Positions 1-12,302 of a stretch of 55,000 nt of DNA are shown one piece after another. The DNA comes from Neocallimastix lanati (nom. inval.). Lineage: Eukaryota; Neocallimastigomycota; Neocallimastigomycetes; Neocallimastigales; Neocallimastigaceae. Location of the stretch: NCBI GenBank assembly GCA_016946835.1, contig JACVTC010000208.1:52501-107500 (forward strand), in the 5' to 3' direction. The notes under the pieces were generated by a model. The model was given only the letters and a program-made list of their open reading frames with translations. It was not told where the DNA came from and did not search any database. Within the stretch, counting starts at the first letter, position 1, and each line of letters opens with the position of its first letter. A program made the position numbers and the translations under genes.

Positions 1-917
1 TTTTTCAATAGTTATATATTAATAATAATTAAATATTAATAAAATCATTAATAAAAAAAAAAAAAAATTTTTTTTTTATAATAAATCATTCTTAAAATAT
101 TTTTAACTACCATCAGAAGCACGAACTCTAAGAAGAGCATCGTATCCGAAGCTACGTCTAAGAGAATAGATAATATCATTTATGTAACGAATACTGTCCT
201 TTGTTTGATCAAATTGAGGATAGAAGAAAATCTTACCACCAGTTAAGGTAGATATAATACCTTTTGATATCAAAATGTAACATTTTTTTTTTTAATTTTA
301 TATGGTTAAATATTTATATTTTTATGGAAAAAAAAAATAATAATAAAATAAAATAATAACAATAATAAAAAAAAATAATAATAAAAATAGTAATAAAACA
401 ATTAGAACATTAATTTTATTAATAATTGTATTAACTGAATATATATTTATATTTAATATTTAATTTTTGTACTTACCAACAGTAGCAATATCAATAAATT
501 CAGTTGGAAGTAAGAAAGTATCAACAGTAATACCACCTGTAGCACATTTTTGAGCAATTTGCTTGTACCAGTTATCTTGTGGTTCATATAATGATCTTTC
601 CTTATCAGTACCTAATAATTTAGCATCTTGTCTTACCTTTAAAGCACCTGGTCCATAAGATGGAATAGATGAAGCGAATAAGCAAACCTTACCACCAGTT
701 GGCTTTAAAGCAATAGTAGCTGCTTGGAAAGCAGCACCAAATGAATGATCATTAATATGATTATTTTCAAACATGGTTGGTAAGATATCTAATAAACGAA
801 TAATGTTCTTCCTGTAAAATTGTGTTAATAATTTAATAACGTTATTATATTAATCTTTAATCTATGAAAATAAATACAATGAAAAAATAAAATTGAAATG
901 AAAAATAAATGGTACGA

Positions 918-957
<40 letters not shown>

Positions 958-3900
958 ACTTTGATTTCTCAATATCAACTAAGAAACCATCATTAATTGG
1001 AATGAAAATATCGTCAACATCTGGAACAATAAGTTGTTGTGGTTGATCTAATTCAGCTTTAATATTGTAGAAGTAGACATTTCTATCATATGTAATGAAA
1101 CCAACTCTAGCACCAGGTGGGAATTGAGAAACCTCTTGTGAGAACATACCCTTTAAAGCTTCACAAGTTTTACTAATTAAACCGTTCATAGATGCACTGA
1201 ATGATACATCAATAACAAAAATATAAGTAATTGGTACTGGATCTCTTTCCATAAAGTCCTATTTTAATCATATTATAATTTCATGTAATGAAAAATAACA
1301 TAAAAAAAAAGTTAATTAAAATAAAATAAATTATAAGAAAACAAAATAATAAACAAATAAATAAATAGATAAATAAATAAAATATAATAATAATAATAAT
1401 AATAAAAGAATTATTAATAAACTAATGTATAATTTTTTTAAATATATGTAAAAATTCAAAATAATTATTTAAGTTTTTTAAAAATTTCTATTACCTTAGT
1501 AGCAACATATTCAACGGTACCGTGAGTTAACTCAGGTCTTCTATATAAATCACAACGTTTACCATTCATATCAAGGTTACAGAAGTATTCGTCACTAACT
1601 ATAAATTTTTATTATCAAAAAAAAAAAAAAAAAAAAAAAGAAAAAAAGAAAAGAAAAGAAAAACATTAATACAATCAAAAATTTAAATTTATATCATTAA
1701 TTTTAATATTAAAATTTTAAATTTACATAATAATAAAGTTAATGTTAAATATTTTTTAAAAATCTACATACCAATGTTATCACAACCACATATATTACAA
1801 ATAAAACGTCTACCTCCATCAACAAAAGCAACACCTGGATTAATGTAACCCTTACAACGACGGCATCTAATTGGACCTGCTTCACCATTATCAATTAAAG
1901 GAATTGGTTCCTTTTATTTTAATTAAAATATGTATTTTATTATATAATGTCAAATATTAAATAGTTGTTTAATAATATAATACAATAAAAATTTAAATAT
2001 ATAAAAACTATTGATTATAATATATATTTATATTATAATATCAAGCAATTATATTACTTCATATGGTGGAACTTCAGCTAATGGTTGAATAATTAAACCC
2101 AATGGAAGCATTGAAGAATTAAGTAAATCTTCAGAAGATGGAATGTTATATGAGGTTAATCTCATGAAACGTGGACTACAATTACCTGTCATTTATTTAT
2201 TGATATTATAAATTTATAATATATGTATTATTTAAAATAATTCATAATATTTTGTAAAATATTATTTGAAATATATGTATTATTATATTTTATTGTCCTT
2301 ACCATCATCAATAACTTTAACTTCTGTAGATACAAGTGGAGGCATCGATTTAGAAGAAGTTAAATATGGTTGTTGATTATATAATTCTTGATCAACTTCT
2401 TCAACACTAATTGGGTCTGGTATTTGACTTGGATCAATACGCGAACGATTAGCTGGTTTTGGTTGTTGTGGTTGTTGTGGTTGTTGTTGCATTTGTGGAT
2501 TTGGTGGTTGATTGTAAACTCTACTTGCTCTTTGATTATTGGTGAATTGCTATAATTTTAAATAAATAATTTTAATTTAAATTATTATAAATAAAATAAA
2601 ATGATTAAATTAATAATAGTAATAATAATAAAATTAATAATTATATTTAAATAATGAAAATAATTGTATTAATAATCAAAACTCTTATATATATATGTTA
2701 AAGTTATTAAATAACAATATTATTTTCCTATATATATTAAAAATAAATAATCTAATTCAAACAAACAAAAAAAAAAAAAAAAAAAAAATTATTTAATTCA
2801 AATAATTACATCATTTGGATTTTGATTCATATATCTTTGTTGTTGATTAATATACATATTATTCATTTGATTAGAAAGATTATTCATATCAGCTTGACCT
2901 GGTTGACTAGCCATTGGTGGTCCCTGTACTTGTGGTTGATATGGTTGACCGGCCATCGGTGGAGGTGGAATACTTGGACTTCTATTATTCATCATTTGAG
3001 CATTACCAGGTGGAGGAACTCCTGGCATCATTTTTTGTTGTGAATTCACTAATGGTTGTTGTGCTTGTGGATTTTGTTGTTGTTGAGCTTGTTGAGCTTG
3101 TTGTTGTGCAGTTGGTGGTGGTACAATTTTTTGTTGAGTTTGCTGATTAGATAAACTAGTTGGTGGAGCTCCAGCTTGATTCATTCCAAAACCTGGTCTA
3201 ACCATTTGTTGAGCTTGACCTTGTGGCATATTGAATGGTGGTCTTGCCATTGGTGGAGCACCAGCTTGTAATGGTGACTGAAGACCTGATGGAGCACCCA
3301 TCATTGGTGGTCTTACCATTGGTGATTGAGAAGCACCAGTTTGCATTCCAGCTTGAGTACCCATCATTGGTGGTCTTACCATTGGTGATTGAGAAGCACC
3401 AGTTTGCATTCCAGCTTGAGTACCCATCATTGGTGGTCTTACCATTGGTGATTGTGTAGCACCAGATTGTAATGGTGATTGAAGTCCAGCAGGAGCACCC
3501 ATCATTGGGGGTCTTGCCATTGGTGATTGTGTAGCATTGGCTAGCATTGGAGATTGTGCAGCACCAGCACCCATCATTGGGGGTCTAGCCATCATTGGGG
3601 GTCTTGCCATTGGTGGAGTTCCAGCAGCTTGCATTTGTTGCTGTTGTGGTTGGGCTTGACCCATCATCGGTGGTCTCATCATTGGTGGAGTTCCTGCCTG
3701 TGGTGAACGAGTTTGATTACTCATCATTGGTGGAGGAACACTAGTATTTGCTTGTTGAGCACCCATCATTGGTTGTCCAGCGTTCATATTTTGATTAGCA
3801 AAGTTTGGCATAACTTCATATTCAATTGTTATCATGATTTTTATTATTATTTCATTTTCAATTTTGTTCCATATTAATTATAGTTCCATTTAATTATTAT

Positions 3901-4413
3901 TCCATTTTTATTATCATTCCATTTTCATTATTATTACATTTTCATTATTATTCAATTTTCATTATCATTCCATTTTCATTATTATTCAATTTTTATTATT
4001 ATTATTATTTTTTATTTTTATAATTTTTTAATTTTCGTTATAATGGAATTTTAATTATTATTCAAATTTTTTAATTATTTTTAATTTTTATCATTTTCCG
4101 GTTTTATTATTTTAATTTTATTAATATCGTTTTTGTTATAATCATTTAGAAATAATCAATAATTAAATAAATTATTTAAAATTTATTTCATTAATATATG
4201 TTATAAATAAAAAAAAATAATTCCAAAAGAAAATTCATTTGATGTGTAAAAAAAGAAAATAAAAACAAAGAAATTAATATTTATTTATCATTTATTTGTA
4301 TTAATCATAAATATATATATATATATTTAATAGTTCTTACAATTTGGTTGTTGTTGTTGATTAGCCATTGGTGGTGGTCTAAATCCACCTTGTTGTCCAT
4401 AATTTGGATTCAT
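1..4413 (-). CDS. SEC24: SEC24, COPII coat cargo-adaptor subunit (9 exons in window, 3' partial)
   Basis: COPII inner-coat subunit that binds cargo and packs it into ER-to-Golgi vesicles. Exons (minus strand, translated order): 4413-4341, 3813-2810, 2549-2303, 2185-2058, 1910-1772, 1598-1495, 1258-960, 811-477, 260-111. All junctions are GT-AG and keep phase, giving about 826 residues before the window edge. Residues 1-440 are a Pro/Met/Gln-rich tail with PPMM motifs. Then come the family signature NCSPRFMR, a zinc finger (CRRC...CNIC, exon 5), the segment EYFCNLD...RPELTHGTVEYVAT, and the trunk with YIFVIDVS (exon 7), CRKN-type helix IIRLLDILPTMF and TDKERSLYEPQ (exon 8). The remaining helical and gelsolin parts lie beyond base 1. 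Exon 1 is joined across a 527-nt intron with a weak acceptor (ATGAAG) and is the least certain junction; an in-frame ATG at 3835 could be an alternative start. Confidence 0.95.
3298..3423 (-). repeat. 63-bp coding tandem duplication in SEC24 exon 2
   Basis: Two adjacent 63-bp copies that look identical encode 21 residues each (core MVRPPMMGTQAGMQTGASQS). Looser relatives with PPMMG continue on both sides. The unit length is a multiple of three, so copy number can change without breaking the frame. Confidence 0.85.
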
Positions 4414-6179
4414 TTTATTTTATTAACTGGAATTTCTTTAAAACTTTATATAAATATATTTTATGTTAGGTTATGTTTAAAAATGTATTGTTTAAAAAAA
4501 ATAAATATTACGTTAAATAAAATAAAAAATATATTGAAATAAAATATATATCATATATATATATATATATAAATGTTGAAAATTGATTTTCGAAAATTTG
4601 ATTTGTAATTGTAATTTTATTTTATTTTACTATATTAAAATTAATGTTAACTTATACATCCAAAAGAATAAAATTTTAATAATATTTAATATAATATATT
4701 TTTTGATTACTCAATGATGTTCTTTTCATTTTATTGATATTTTTTTTCATGTTTAAAAAAAAAAAAAAAATCAAGTACTATTTAATCAATTATATATTAA
4801 TATATTGAAAATTTTAGTCAACTTCTTATCTAATTCATTTGGTTCTTTCTGTTTTGCTTTATTTTTTCTTCCTTTTTTATTTTATTTTATTATTTTTACT
4901 ATTATTACTTTGTATAAACAATTATTGTTTATTATAATACTAATTATTATTTAAATTGATAAAACATTTAATTTAATAACATGAAATTGAACATAAATTT
5001 GAATTAAATTAATTACATTTTCTACTTTGTTTATTTTTTCAATATACCTAATAAGTAATAGAAAAAAAATAAAGGATTATTATATTATTATATTAGTTTA
5101 AGATATTTTAATTATTATTATAATTTATTCTTTTAAAACAATATATTTATTTTTCTTTCGATTTTTATTAATTTAATTTTTATTTTTTTTTTTTATTTAT
5201 TTTCTTCTACTTTATGATTTTAAAAGATTTTATTTATTTATTTATTTATTTATTTCTAATCAGAATATTTTCATAAGTAGAAAAGATTATTATACGAAAG
5301 AAAAATATAAAGAAAAATAAATTATTATAATAATAATTATTAAGTTATGAATAAATAGAATATAAATAAAAAATATAAGAAAAAAAAAATAAAAAAATAA
5401 CTATAAAAAAAATTTTTGATTTATATATTATAATATATAAATCAAAAAAATTTTTATAGTTCAGTAATATATTTATTACTAATAAATTTTTTAATATAAA
5501 AGGAATAAAAATATAATAATTATATAATAAATTATAGATAGTAATACATAAATAATTAATAATATATATATATAATAATTATATATACAAATAAAATATT
5601 GTCTATAAATAACTAAATTTATAACAAATTAATGTATGATTAATCTTCCTTACAACAGATGTATTTTTTATTAATAAAATTAATAGCAGTTCATATATTG
5701 AATTAAATATTTAAAAAAAGGTTAATCAACCTCGTGTTAAATACTTTATAAAAATTTTATTATTTAAATTAATGAACAGTATTATAATTAATTGATCATA
5801 ATTTTTAAAATAATAGAGTGTAATGGACGAAACATTGAATAATCTACATTTTTATACATTTTATTTATTAATGTATACATTATGGAAAAAAATACTATTT
5901 TACGATTAAAAATTCTATTGGGTATTTTATAATATATTTAATTTATAATATTAAAAAAAATATTAATTATATTTATATATTTATTTATTTATTTATTATT
6001 TATTTATTATTTATTTATTAATTATATTTATTTATTATTTATTTATTATTTATTTATTAATTATATTTATTTATTTATTTATTTATTTATTATTTATTTA
6101 TTAATTATATTAATAAAACTTCAAAAAAATTTTAAATAAATAAATAATATACATTTTAATAGTTACGTCTTTGAAAATT
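4414..6179. other. AT-rich intergenic DNA, no gene seen
   Basis: Region upstream of SEC24. It holds runs of A, T and TTTA plus one 63-bp palindrome (5399-5461). No open frame with amino acid composition unlike low-complexity sequence was found on either strand. Confidence 0.7.
5399..5461. repeat. 63-bp near-perfect inverted repeat
   Basis: Two arms of about 31 bases starting with AACTATAAAAA meet at a short TATAATA centre. The arms differ only in how an A-run and a T-run are divided. It could fold as a cruciform or RNA hairpin, or be the core of a foldback element. No protein or flanking duplication was identified. Confidence 0.75.
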
Positions 6180-6605
6180 TCAATTGGTTCTAGTTTTCCT
6201 TATATGATTCTTAGTCAAAAATTTGAAAAACTGGAATGAGAAATTATTTAACTTTGTAAATAATTTTAAATGGTCCTAAATTCATCTTTATTACTTTTGG
6301 TAATCCTTAAAGTCAATTTTTTAGATTGTGCTTTTTCAACCAAATGTTTCCTAAAAATTAATTGGGACTTTTGATGTAAGATTTGTAACACAGAACTGAA
6401 TTGATTCATCATGATTTCTAATTATTATGATTAACGGAGTATTTGGTAATATAGAACGACGTTTCCACTCAAACCTTCCACTTATTTTTCATTCTGAAGT
6501 CGATGAACAAGAATCTTTAGATGTTGAGTAGTAGACCAATCAACAAAATCTAGATCTGATCCAGAATCCACAAGAATTAGTGTTAATTGGTAATCTTTCT
6601 TCAAA
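6180..6605 (-). pseudogene. Ty3/gypsy retrotransposon fragment: aspartic protease region
   Basis: On the minus strand the peptide VDSGSDLDFVDWS appears (around 6530-6590). It carries the DSG catalytic motif in the setting typical of Ty3/gypsy proteases, and continues to LVHRLQNEK before a stop. Further downstream, broken frames read like the linker between protease and reverse transcriptase (CVTNLTSKVPI). Several stops and frame changes show the copy is dead. It lies in the right order and strand to belong with the gag fragment at 8.1-8.4 kb. Family call moderately firm; exact ends unknown. Confidence 0.6.
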
Positions 6606-7424
6606 GAAATAAATCTACACATCAACATTAAATGACGAGTCCCAGACAATCTTCACAAATCAATTGTAATTATAATAAAATCAATAATTATGTGGTTATT
6701 TTGTTACTTTTAAATTTTAATATTTTGTAAAGTTTTTCATTAAAAATTAATATAAAAAATTGAATTTTTAATTTATTATTATTGGTATATAGGATTCGAT
6801 TTATACCTAATTTTATTAATATTATTTAATAATATTATTTTCAAATCTCTAAATGTTTCCTTAGTTCAAACAATTACTAGAATTCCATGATAATTCTTAT
6901 GTTTATAATTAATTAAAAGCTAAATATTAAAAAAAATTATTAAATAAAATATTCAAATTAATTAAAATATTATTAAAAAATAAATAATTTATTACTTTTA
7001 TAAAATCATTTTTAACAATTAATTAAACAATATTATAAAATTTATAATAATGAAGTATTATATCATTTATATTCTAGAAGTAGTTAATTTACTTATTTTA
7101 TTTCTAAAATGTAATTTTTAAAAATTCTTTTATATTTATTTATTTTATACTTAATTCTAATAATATTATATTTAAATATTATGTTATTATATATATAAAA
7201 AAATGAATTATTGATATAAAATTAAATTAATAATTCTAATAAAAGCCATTTCATTTTTTTATAATTAATTATTGTTTAATTCTTTAAAAAAAAAAAAAAT
7301 TATTACATAAATCCCTTAATAAAAAGAGTAATAAAAATTCTTAAACTGTAATGAAATAAATAAAATAAATAAATAATAAAATAATAAAATAAAAGTAAAT
7401 AAATTAAAACAGGTTAATTATATA

Positions 7425-8060
7425 TCCCTACCCCGCACATTCTTTTTAAATTACTACAAACCCAAGTCTAACAAAAAGAATTGATGGTGATATCTGGGAT
7501 TCTACTTGTTTGGACTTTGTTGAGTGTATAAATTATATCAATAGCTACGTTTAAATTGAATCATGGAATAAAAAGCTCACCCATAGTCAATATAGCAGCT
7601 TCAATTAAGTATCATAAAAAAATAATAAAGAATCTCGTCTTTCCAATTCTTCTAATGTTGAAGAAACTCCTATTGACTAAATTTGGTTAAAAAAAAAAGG
7701 AAGTTGACTATTTAGCAGGAACAATAAAACGAAAAATTAATAAAGTTGATAATAATGATAAAGTTAATGCGGAAAAACTAATTCACTCAATCACAATTTG
7801 AAAAAGAAAAAGATGTTGAAAGTCAAATTCGTGATAATAAAAGAGTAATGATAATAATATTAATAATTCCTTAGTAAATAATGAGGTTATTGTAATTGAA
7901 AATTATGAAAATATTAATAAAGAAAAAAATAAATTAATTATGTTAACAAAGGTATTAAATAGTGAAAATAAGGATACCTAAAAAAAAATAATAATAAAAC
8001 CTCTATGGTACCTAGAAAAATAAAAAGCAATCGGGGGAAGAGGAATATGATATTCTTAAA
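7425..8060 (+). pseudogene. Decayed coding fragment of unknown identity
   Basis: Base composition here is less AT-rich than the surrounding DNA, and short stretches in different plus-strand frames look protein-like, for example SRLSNSSNVEETPID and LAGTIKRKINKVDNND. They are separated by stops and frame changes. Placement between two gypsy fragments suggests an old transposon insertion, perhaps a LINE ORF1-like or gag-like region. I do not recognise a family. Confidence 0.35.
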
Positions 8061-8074
8061 GATTTAAATTCTTC

Positions 8075-8383
8075 CTATTGCAATATTACTTTTGGATAGT
8101 TAATGGATGCTACTCCAAAATTATAATTTTTAATATCACCTAGGTATGTTTTCTTGATAATTTTGAGTTTCTGATTTGGGATAAATAATGTGGAATCATA
8201 ATCACCATATATTGATTTCATTCTTACCACAAATGCTTCGTAATTACGCAAATATGGATCATGATTTTCCATAAGAGAGACTGCCCAATTCATCGCATTT
8301 CAATACAATCTAGAGATATCATAGATTACTTTGGTTTCATCATTTTCGAATCTTTCTGGATTGATCATAAATATTAAATACAT
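8075..8383 (-). pseudogene. Ty3/gypsy retrotransposon gag fragment
   Basis: The minus-strand translation from 8383 reads a gag-like capsid segment: INPERFENDETKVIYDIS, then, after one in-frame TGA, MNWAVSLMENHDPYLRNYEA and VRMKSIYGDYDST. These match the pattern of Ty3/gypsy gag proteins (paired aromatic and acidic residues in the NPxRFxNDxTKVxY...NYxAF...GD segment). The copy is truncated at both ends and carries a stop. It probably belongs to the same element as the protease remnant near 6.2-6.6 kb. Confidence 0.65.
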
Positions 8384-8488
8384 TTTTGTTTTTATTGTAA
8401 AGGCTAATATCAAAAGGTTTATATTAAACTAAGTAATTCGTTTTATAAGTAAATATTTTATTAACTATAAAAAATTATTAAATGATAA

Positions 8489-8660
8489 ATGATATAATAA
8501 ATAAATAAATAATATAATAAATAAATAATATAATAAATAATATAATAAATAAATAATATAATAAATAAATAATATAATAAATAAATAATATAATAAATAA
8601 ATAATATAATAAATAAATAATATAATAAATAAATAATATAATAAATAAATAAATAAATAA
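8489..8660. repeat. AATAATATAATAAATA minisatellite
   Basis: Tandem array of a roughly 20-base unit made of AATA and AATAT blocks. It ends in a run of AAAT tetramers that was the target of the LINE tail described next. Confidence 0.8.
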
Positions 8661-8661
8661 A

Positions 8662-8771
8662 TTTTTTTTTTTTTTTTTTTTATAGACTGAAGACTTTGGT
8701 CTTCCCCATATAGTAATATGGGTGTATGATTAACTGCCATACCGGTACGGCGTCGACGCTCTCAACTCCCA
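8662..8771 (-). mobile_element. 5'-truncated LINE 3' end with poly(A), minus strand
   Basis: On the minus strand a GC-richer piece of about 90 bases ends in AGTCTATA followed by 20 A (plus-strand T-run 8662-8681). Both sides are flanked by the same AAAT tetramer run, so the target duplication cannot be sized exactly. It contains GAGAGCGTCGACG (8751-8763), a motif also found in the LINE copies at 17.0, 17.8 and 20.5 kb. The poly(A) tail, 5' truncation and shared motif support a target-primed LINE insertion. Confidence 0.65.
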
Positions 8772-9860
8772 TAAATAAATAAATAAATAAAATATTATTA
8801 ATATATTGGTTTTTTATAAATAAAAGAAAATTAAAATTAAAAATTTAATTTAGAATAAATTATTAGATTTTCGAACTGATATTCATCAAAATTACAAAAA
8901 ATTTTTCATATGAAATACATGAAATTATAGTTAAATAGTATAAAACTTTAATAATAATTAAATCAAATATTAAATTAAATTAAATTAAATTTAGTCTCTT
9001 TATAATAAAAAAAAAGGTCTTTTCAATATAAAGGAAATAGACAAAAGAGAATGTTATAAAAATAATATAAAAGTAGAATATTATAAAAAATATTAATACT
9101 AAAATAGTAATAATTAAAATATATATATATATTTTTTATATAAAAAATCAAACAATTGAAGATTTTTATTCTTTTAACTAAAGAGGAGTTTTTATAAATT
9201 TATTTAATGAAAGTATAGTAATAAAATAGGAAAATGGAAAAAAAAAATTTAAACTTTTAATAATATATATATATATATATATTTGGAACTAAAAACAGAT
9301 TTTTTTTTTTATTATTTTTTTTTGTTTTGCCTTATTTTGTTTTATCTATCGATAATATGTTTATACATATCAGTATAATTTTTTATTAATATATATATAT
9401 ATATATATTTTTAAAAAAAAAGGAAATTACAAATTTCATTAAATATAAACAATAAATAAAAAATAAAATTTGTTATTTTTATATATAATATTTTCACTTA
9501 CCTTATATTAAAGTATAAAGAGTATTATATAATTCTTTTAAATATGCATTATTTAACTATAATAAAATATTATATTGGAAAATGTATTTTATAAATTTTA
9601 AAAAATGTTATATTAATTTTACTTATTTATTATATAATATTACAATATTATCAATAAATAGATAAAGAAAAAAAAATTTTGAAATAGAAAGATTTTTATT
9701 ATATTTGATATCTTTGGGAAATTTAAAATAAAATAAAATAAAATAAAAAAAAGATTCAAAGTAAATAATAAACAAACAATATTTATTATAATGAACTTTC
9801 ATTCATATCCATTAATAATAAAAATAAAGAAAATTTTTTAACTTATTTCCATTTTTAATG

Positions 9861-9894
<34 letters not shown>

Positions 9895-9968
9895 TCTATT
9901 TATATTAAATTAGAAATAAGAAATTATTATAAAAAATGATATTAAATTAATAAATTTAAAGAAAATCT

Positions 9969-10009
9969 GGAGGGCCCTCTCATTAATCCTAGTCTAAAAA
10001 AAAAAAAAA
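9969..10009 (+). mobile_element. Possible ultra-short LINE 3' tail insertion
   Basis: A 27-base GC-containing stretch (includes the palindrome GAGGGCCCTC) ends in CCTAGTCTA and a run of about 14 A. AAAATCT occurs directly before it and again after the A-run, as a target duplication would. The AGTCTA-poly(A) end matches the LINE ending at 20766-20806. Confidence 0.45.
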
Positions 10010-11186
10010 TCTATTTTTATTGTACTAATAATAAAATACTTTATATAATTATTAAACTAATATATTATATATTTAATAGATTATAAAATAAAATAATATA
10101 TAATACATTCCATTCAACTATTTCTATTAACAAAATTTTATTTTATCATTATTGTTTAGTATATATGTAAAAAATAAACAAATATAAATATACGAATCTT
10201 TATTAATATTTTTCATTATTTTTTAACAATATTTTTTAATATTTAATATTTAATATTTAATATTTAATATTTAATATTTATTATTACTATTTAATTATTA
10301 CTATTTAATTATTATTAATTATTATTATTTGTAATTTAAATATACTATATATGTAGTATTTATAATGTAATTATAAAAAAATGTTATATATTATTTCAAA
10401 TAAACAATTTTATATTAATTATATTAATCAATATAATATAATTATACAATGATTACTAATAAGTGATGATGATGCATTTGAATTAAAACTTTATTTTTTT
10501 GTCAAGCCTTCAAATACAGAGAATGTGATATTTTAAATATTAAATTCAGGATTAACTTTATAATGATATTTATATTATTAAAAATAATTAGTTATCATTT
10601 AATATTTCATAAAATATAAAATAAATTTGATATTCAAATAATATATATAATAATAATTTTAATATAAAAAATTAATAAAGAAATATAATATAAACAATAT
10701 ATTGCTTTATAAATTCTATAATATTATTAAAAGAATTATCTTTTTATAATTTTTTCTTTTCTTTTTTTTCTTTTTATTTTTATATTATTTTTTTTTATTG
10801 GTAATTAACTTTTTTTGAAATAATTATTTGATGTTTAACTATTAAATAATTAATACAATTACATACATTCAATTACATGAACATAATAATAAAGCAATAA
10901 AGCTATCAATAATAATAATTAATAAATTAAAATAAAATGCAATAAAACAAATAGTAAAGGAATATAAAAAAAATAATGATAAAAATAGTTATAATATTTT
11001 TTATTATTATTAATAGATTAAAAGTCAGCTTTAATTTTCAGTATATATTTAATGAAATGTTATTGCTATGAAAAAAAAAAGTGTATGTTATGTAGATAAA
11101 ATGTCTTAGAAGCTTTTCAAGTTTTAGAAAAAAATTTTTTTTTCTTTTTACTATTAATAATTATGAAATGTTTTTTTCTTATTGTG

Positions 11187-11309
11187 AATTAAATATTTAG
11201 TAGATAACATCTACATCATACATTGTCAATTAAATATTTAGTAGATAACATCTACATCATACATTGTCAATTAAATATTTAGTAGATAACATCTACATCA
11301 TACATTGTC
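11187..11309. repeat. Three tandem 41-bp units, each with a hairpin
   Basis: Three 41-bp copies that look identical by eye, starting at 11187, 11228 and 11269. Each contains the inverted repeat GTAGATAACATCTAC (6-bp stem, 3-base loop). Compositionally distinct from the surrounding A/T runs. Confidence 0.9.
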
Positions 11310-12302
11310 AGATTATATTATATAATTACAGGATAAGTATAGGAATGATCTATTAGATAATGTAATAATAACAAAATACCAATAATATTTATTCAATTAT
11401 ATTACCAAAAAAAAAAAAAAAAAAAAAAAAAAGAATAAAGAATTAATATATAATAGAAATAAAATAAATACTTCAACATATTAAAATAGAAAGAACATAT
11501 AAATGTATTAACTTTTTTTTTTTTTTTTTTTTTTTTGCCATATTTTGTAATTATATTTTATAATTAATCTAAAATATTATTATATATATTTATATATATT
11601 ATTATTATATATTATACAGTTTATTACATAATATCATATTAATTATATATATAATTAATAATATATTATTAATTATCAAATATATTTAAATTTATGTAAT
11701 AATAAATATATATTAAATGAAATTAGAATAAAATTTAAAATTATATATAATTGTACAGTATGTCTGGTAATTTATTTATATTTATCTATTTATTTATTAA
11801 TCTATTTATTTATTTATCTATTTATTTATCTATTTATTTAATGATTAAAATAGATGATTTTACTTTTTTCCCAAAAAATTCGACAGATTAAAGAATTTCA
11901 TTCAATTTGTAGATTGTTATTACATCTTTGTATGAGAATGTAGTAATTCATTAAATATAATATATAATCATTTATATTCTATAATATTTTCTCCATATAA
12001 TAATAATAAAAATTAATTAAAAATCTAATAAATATATATATATATTATATATTAAAACACTATAGAATAAAAAAATAGAATAAAAAAATTTTTTTTATTA
12101 TTTTTAATATATTTTTATATATAAAATAAACTTAATTTTTTTTTTATTTTATTTTATTTTATTTTTTTTTTTTTAGTATAAAAGCTTCAAAAAGTATTCT
12201 TTTTTTTTTTTTAATAAATTTTAACTAGATATAATATATAAAAAATTAATTAATTTTTAAAAATTTAATGTATTTTTATTTTTATATATAAAAAAAGAAT
12301 AA

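Larger units (their letters stand above)
8772..12302. other. AT-rich intergenic DNA with minor repeats
   Basis: About 3.5 kb without a supportable gene. It contains a possible micro-LINE insertion (9969-10009), short TAATATT repeats (about 10233-10279), a 41-bp triplication (11187-11309) and long A/T runs. The final 200 bases before 12303 would contain the promoter of the LRR gene; I see no specific element. Confidence 0.7.

Noticed and set aside
2822-3459. Plus-strand open frames opposite SEC24 exon 2
   Set aside because: Antisense shadows of the repetitive Pro/Met/Gln coding sequence.
11187-11309. CRISPR-like array
   Set aside because: Copies are directly adjacent with no spacers and the DNA is eukaryotic.
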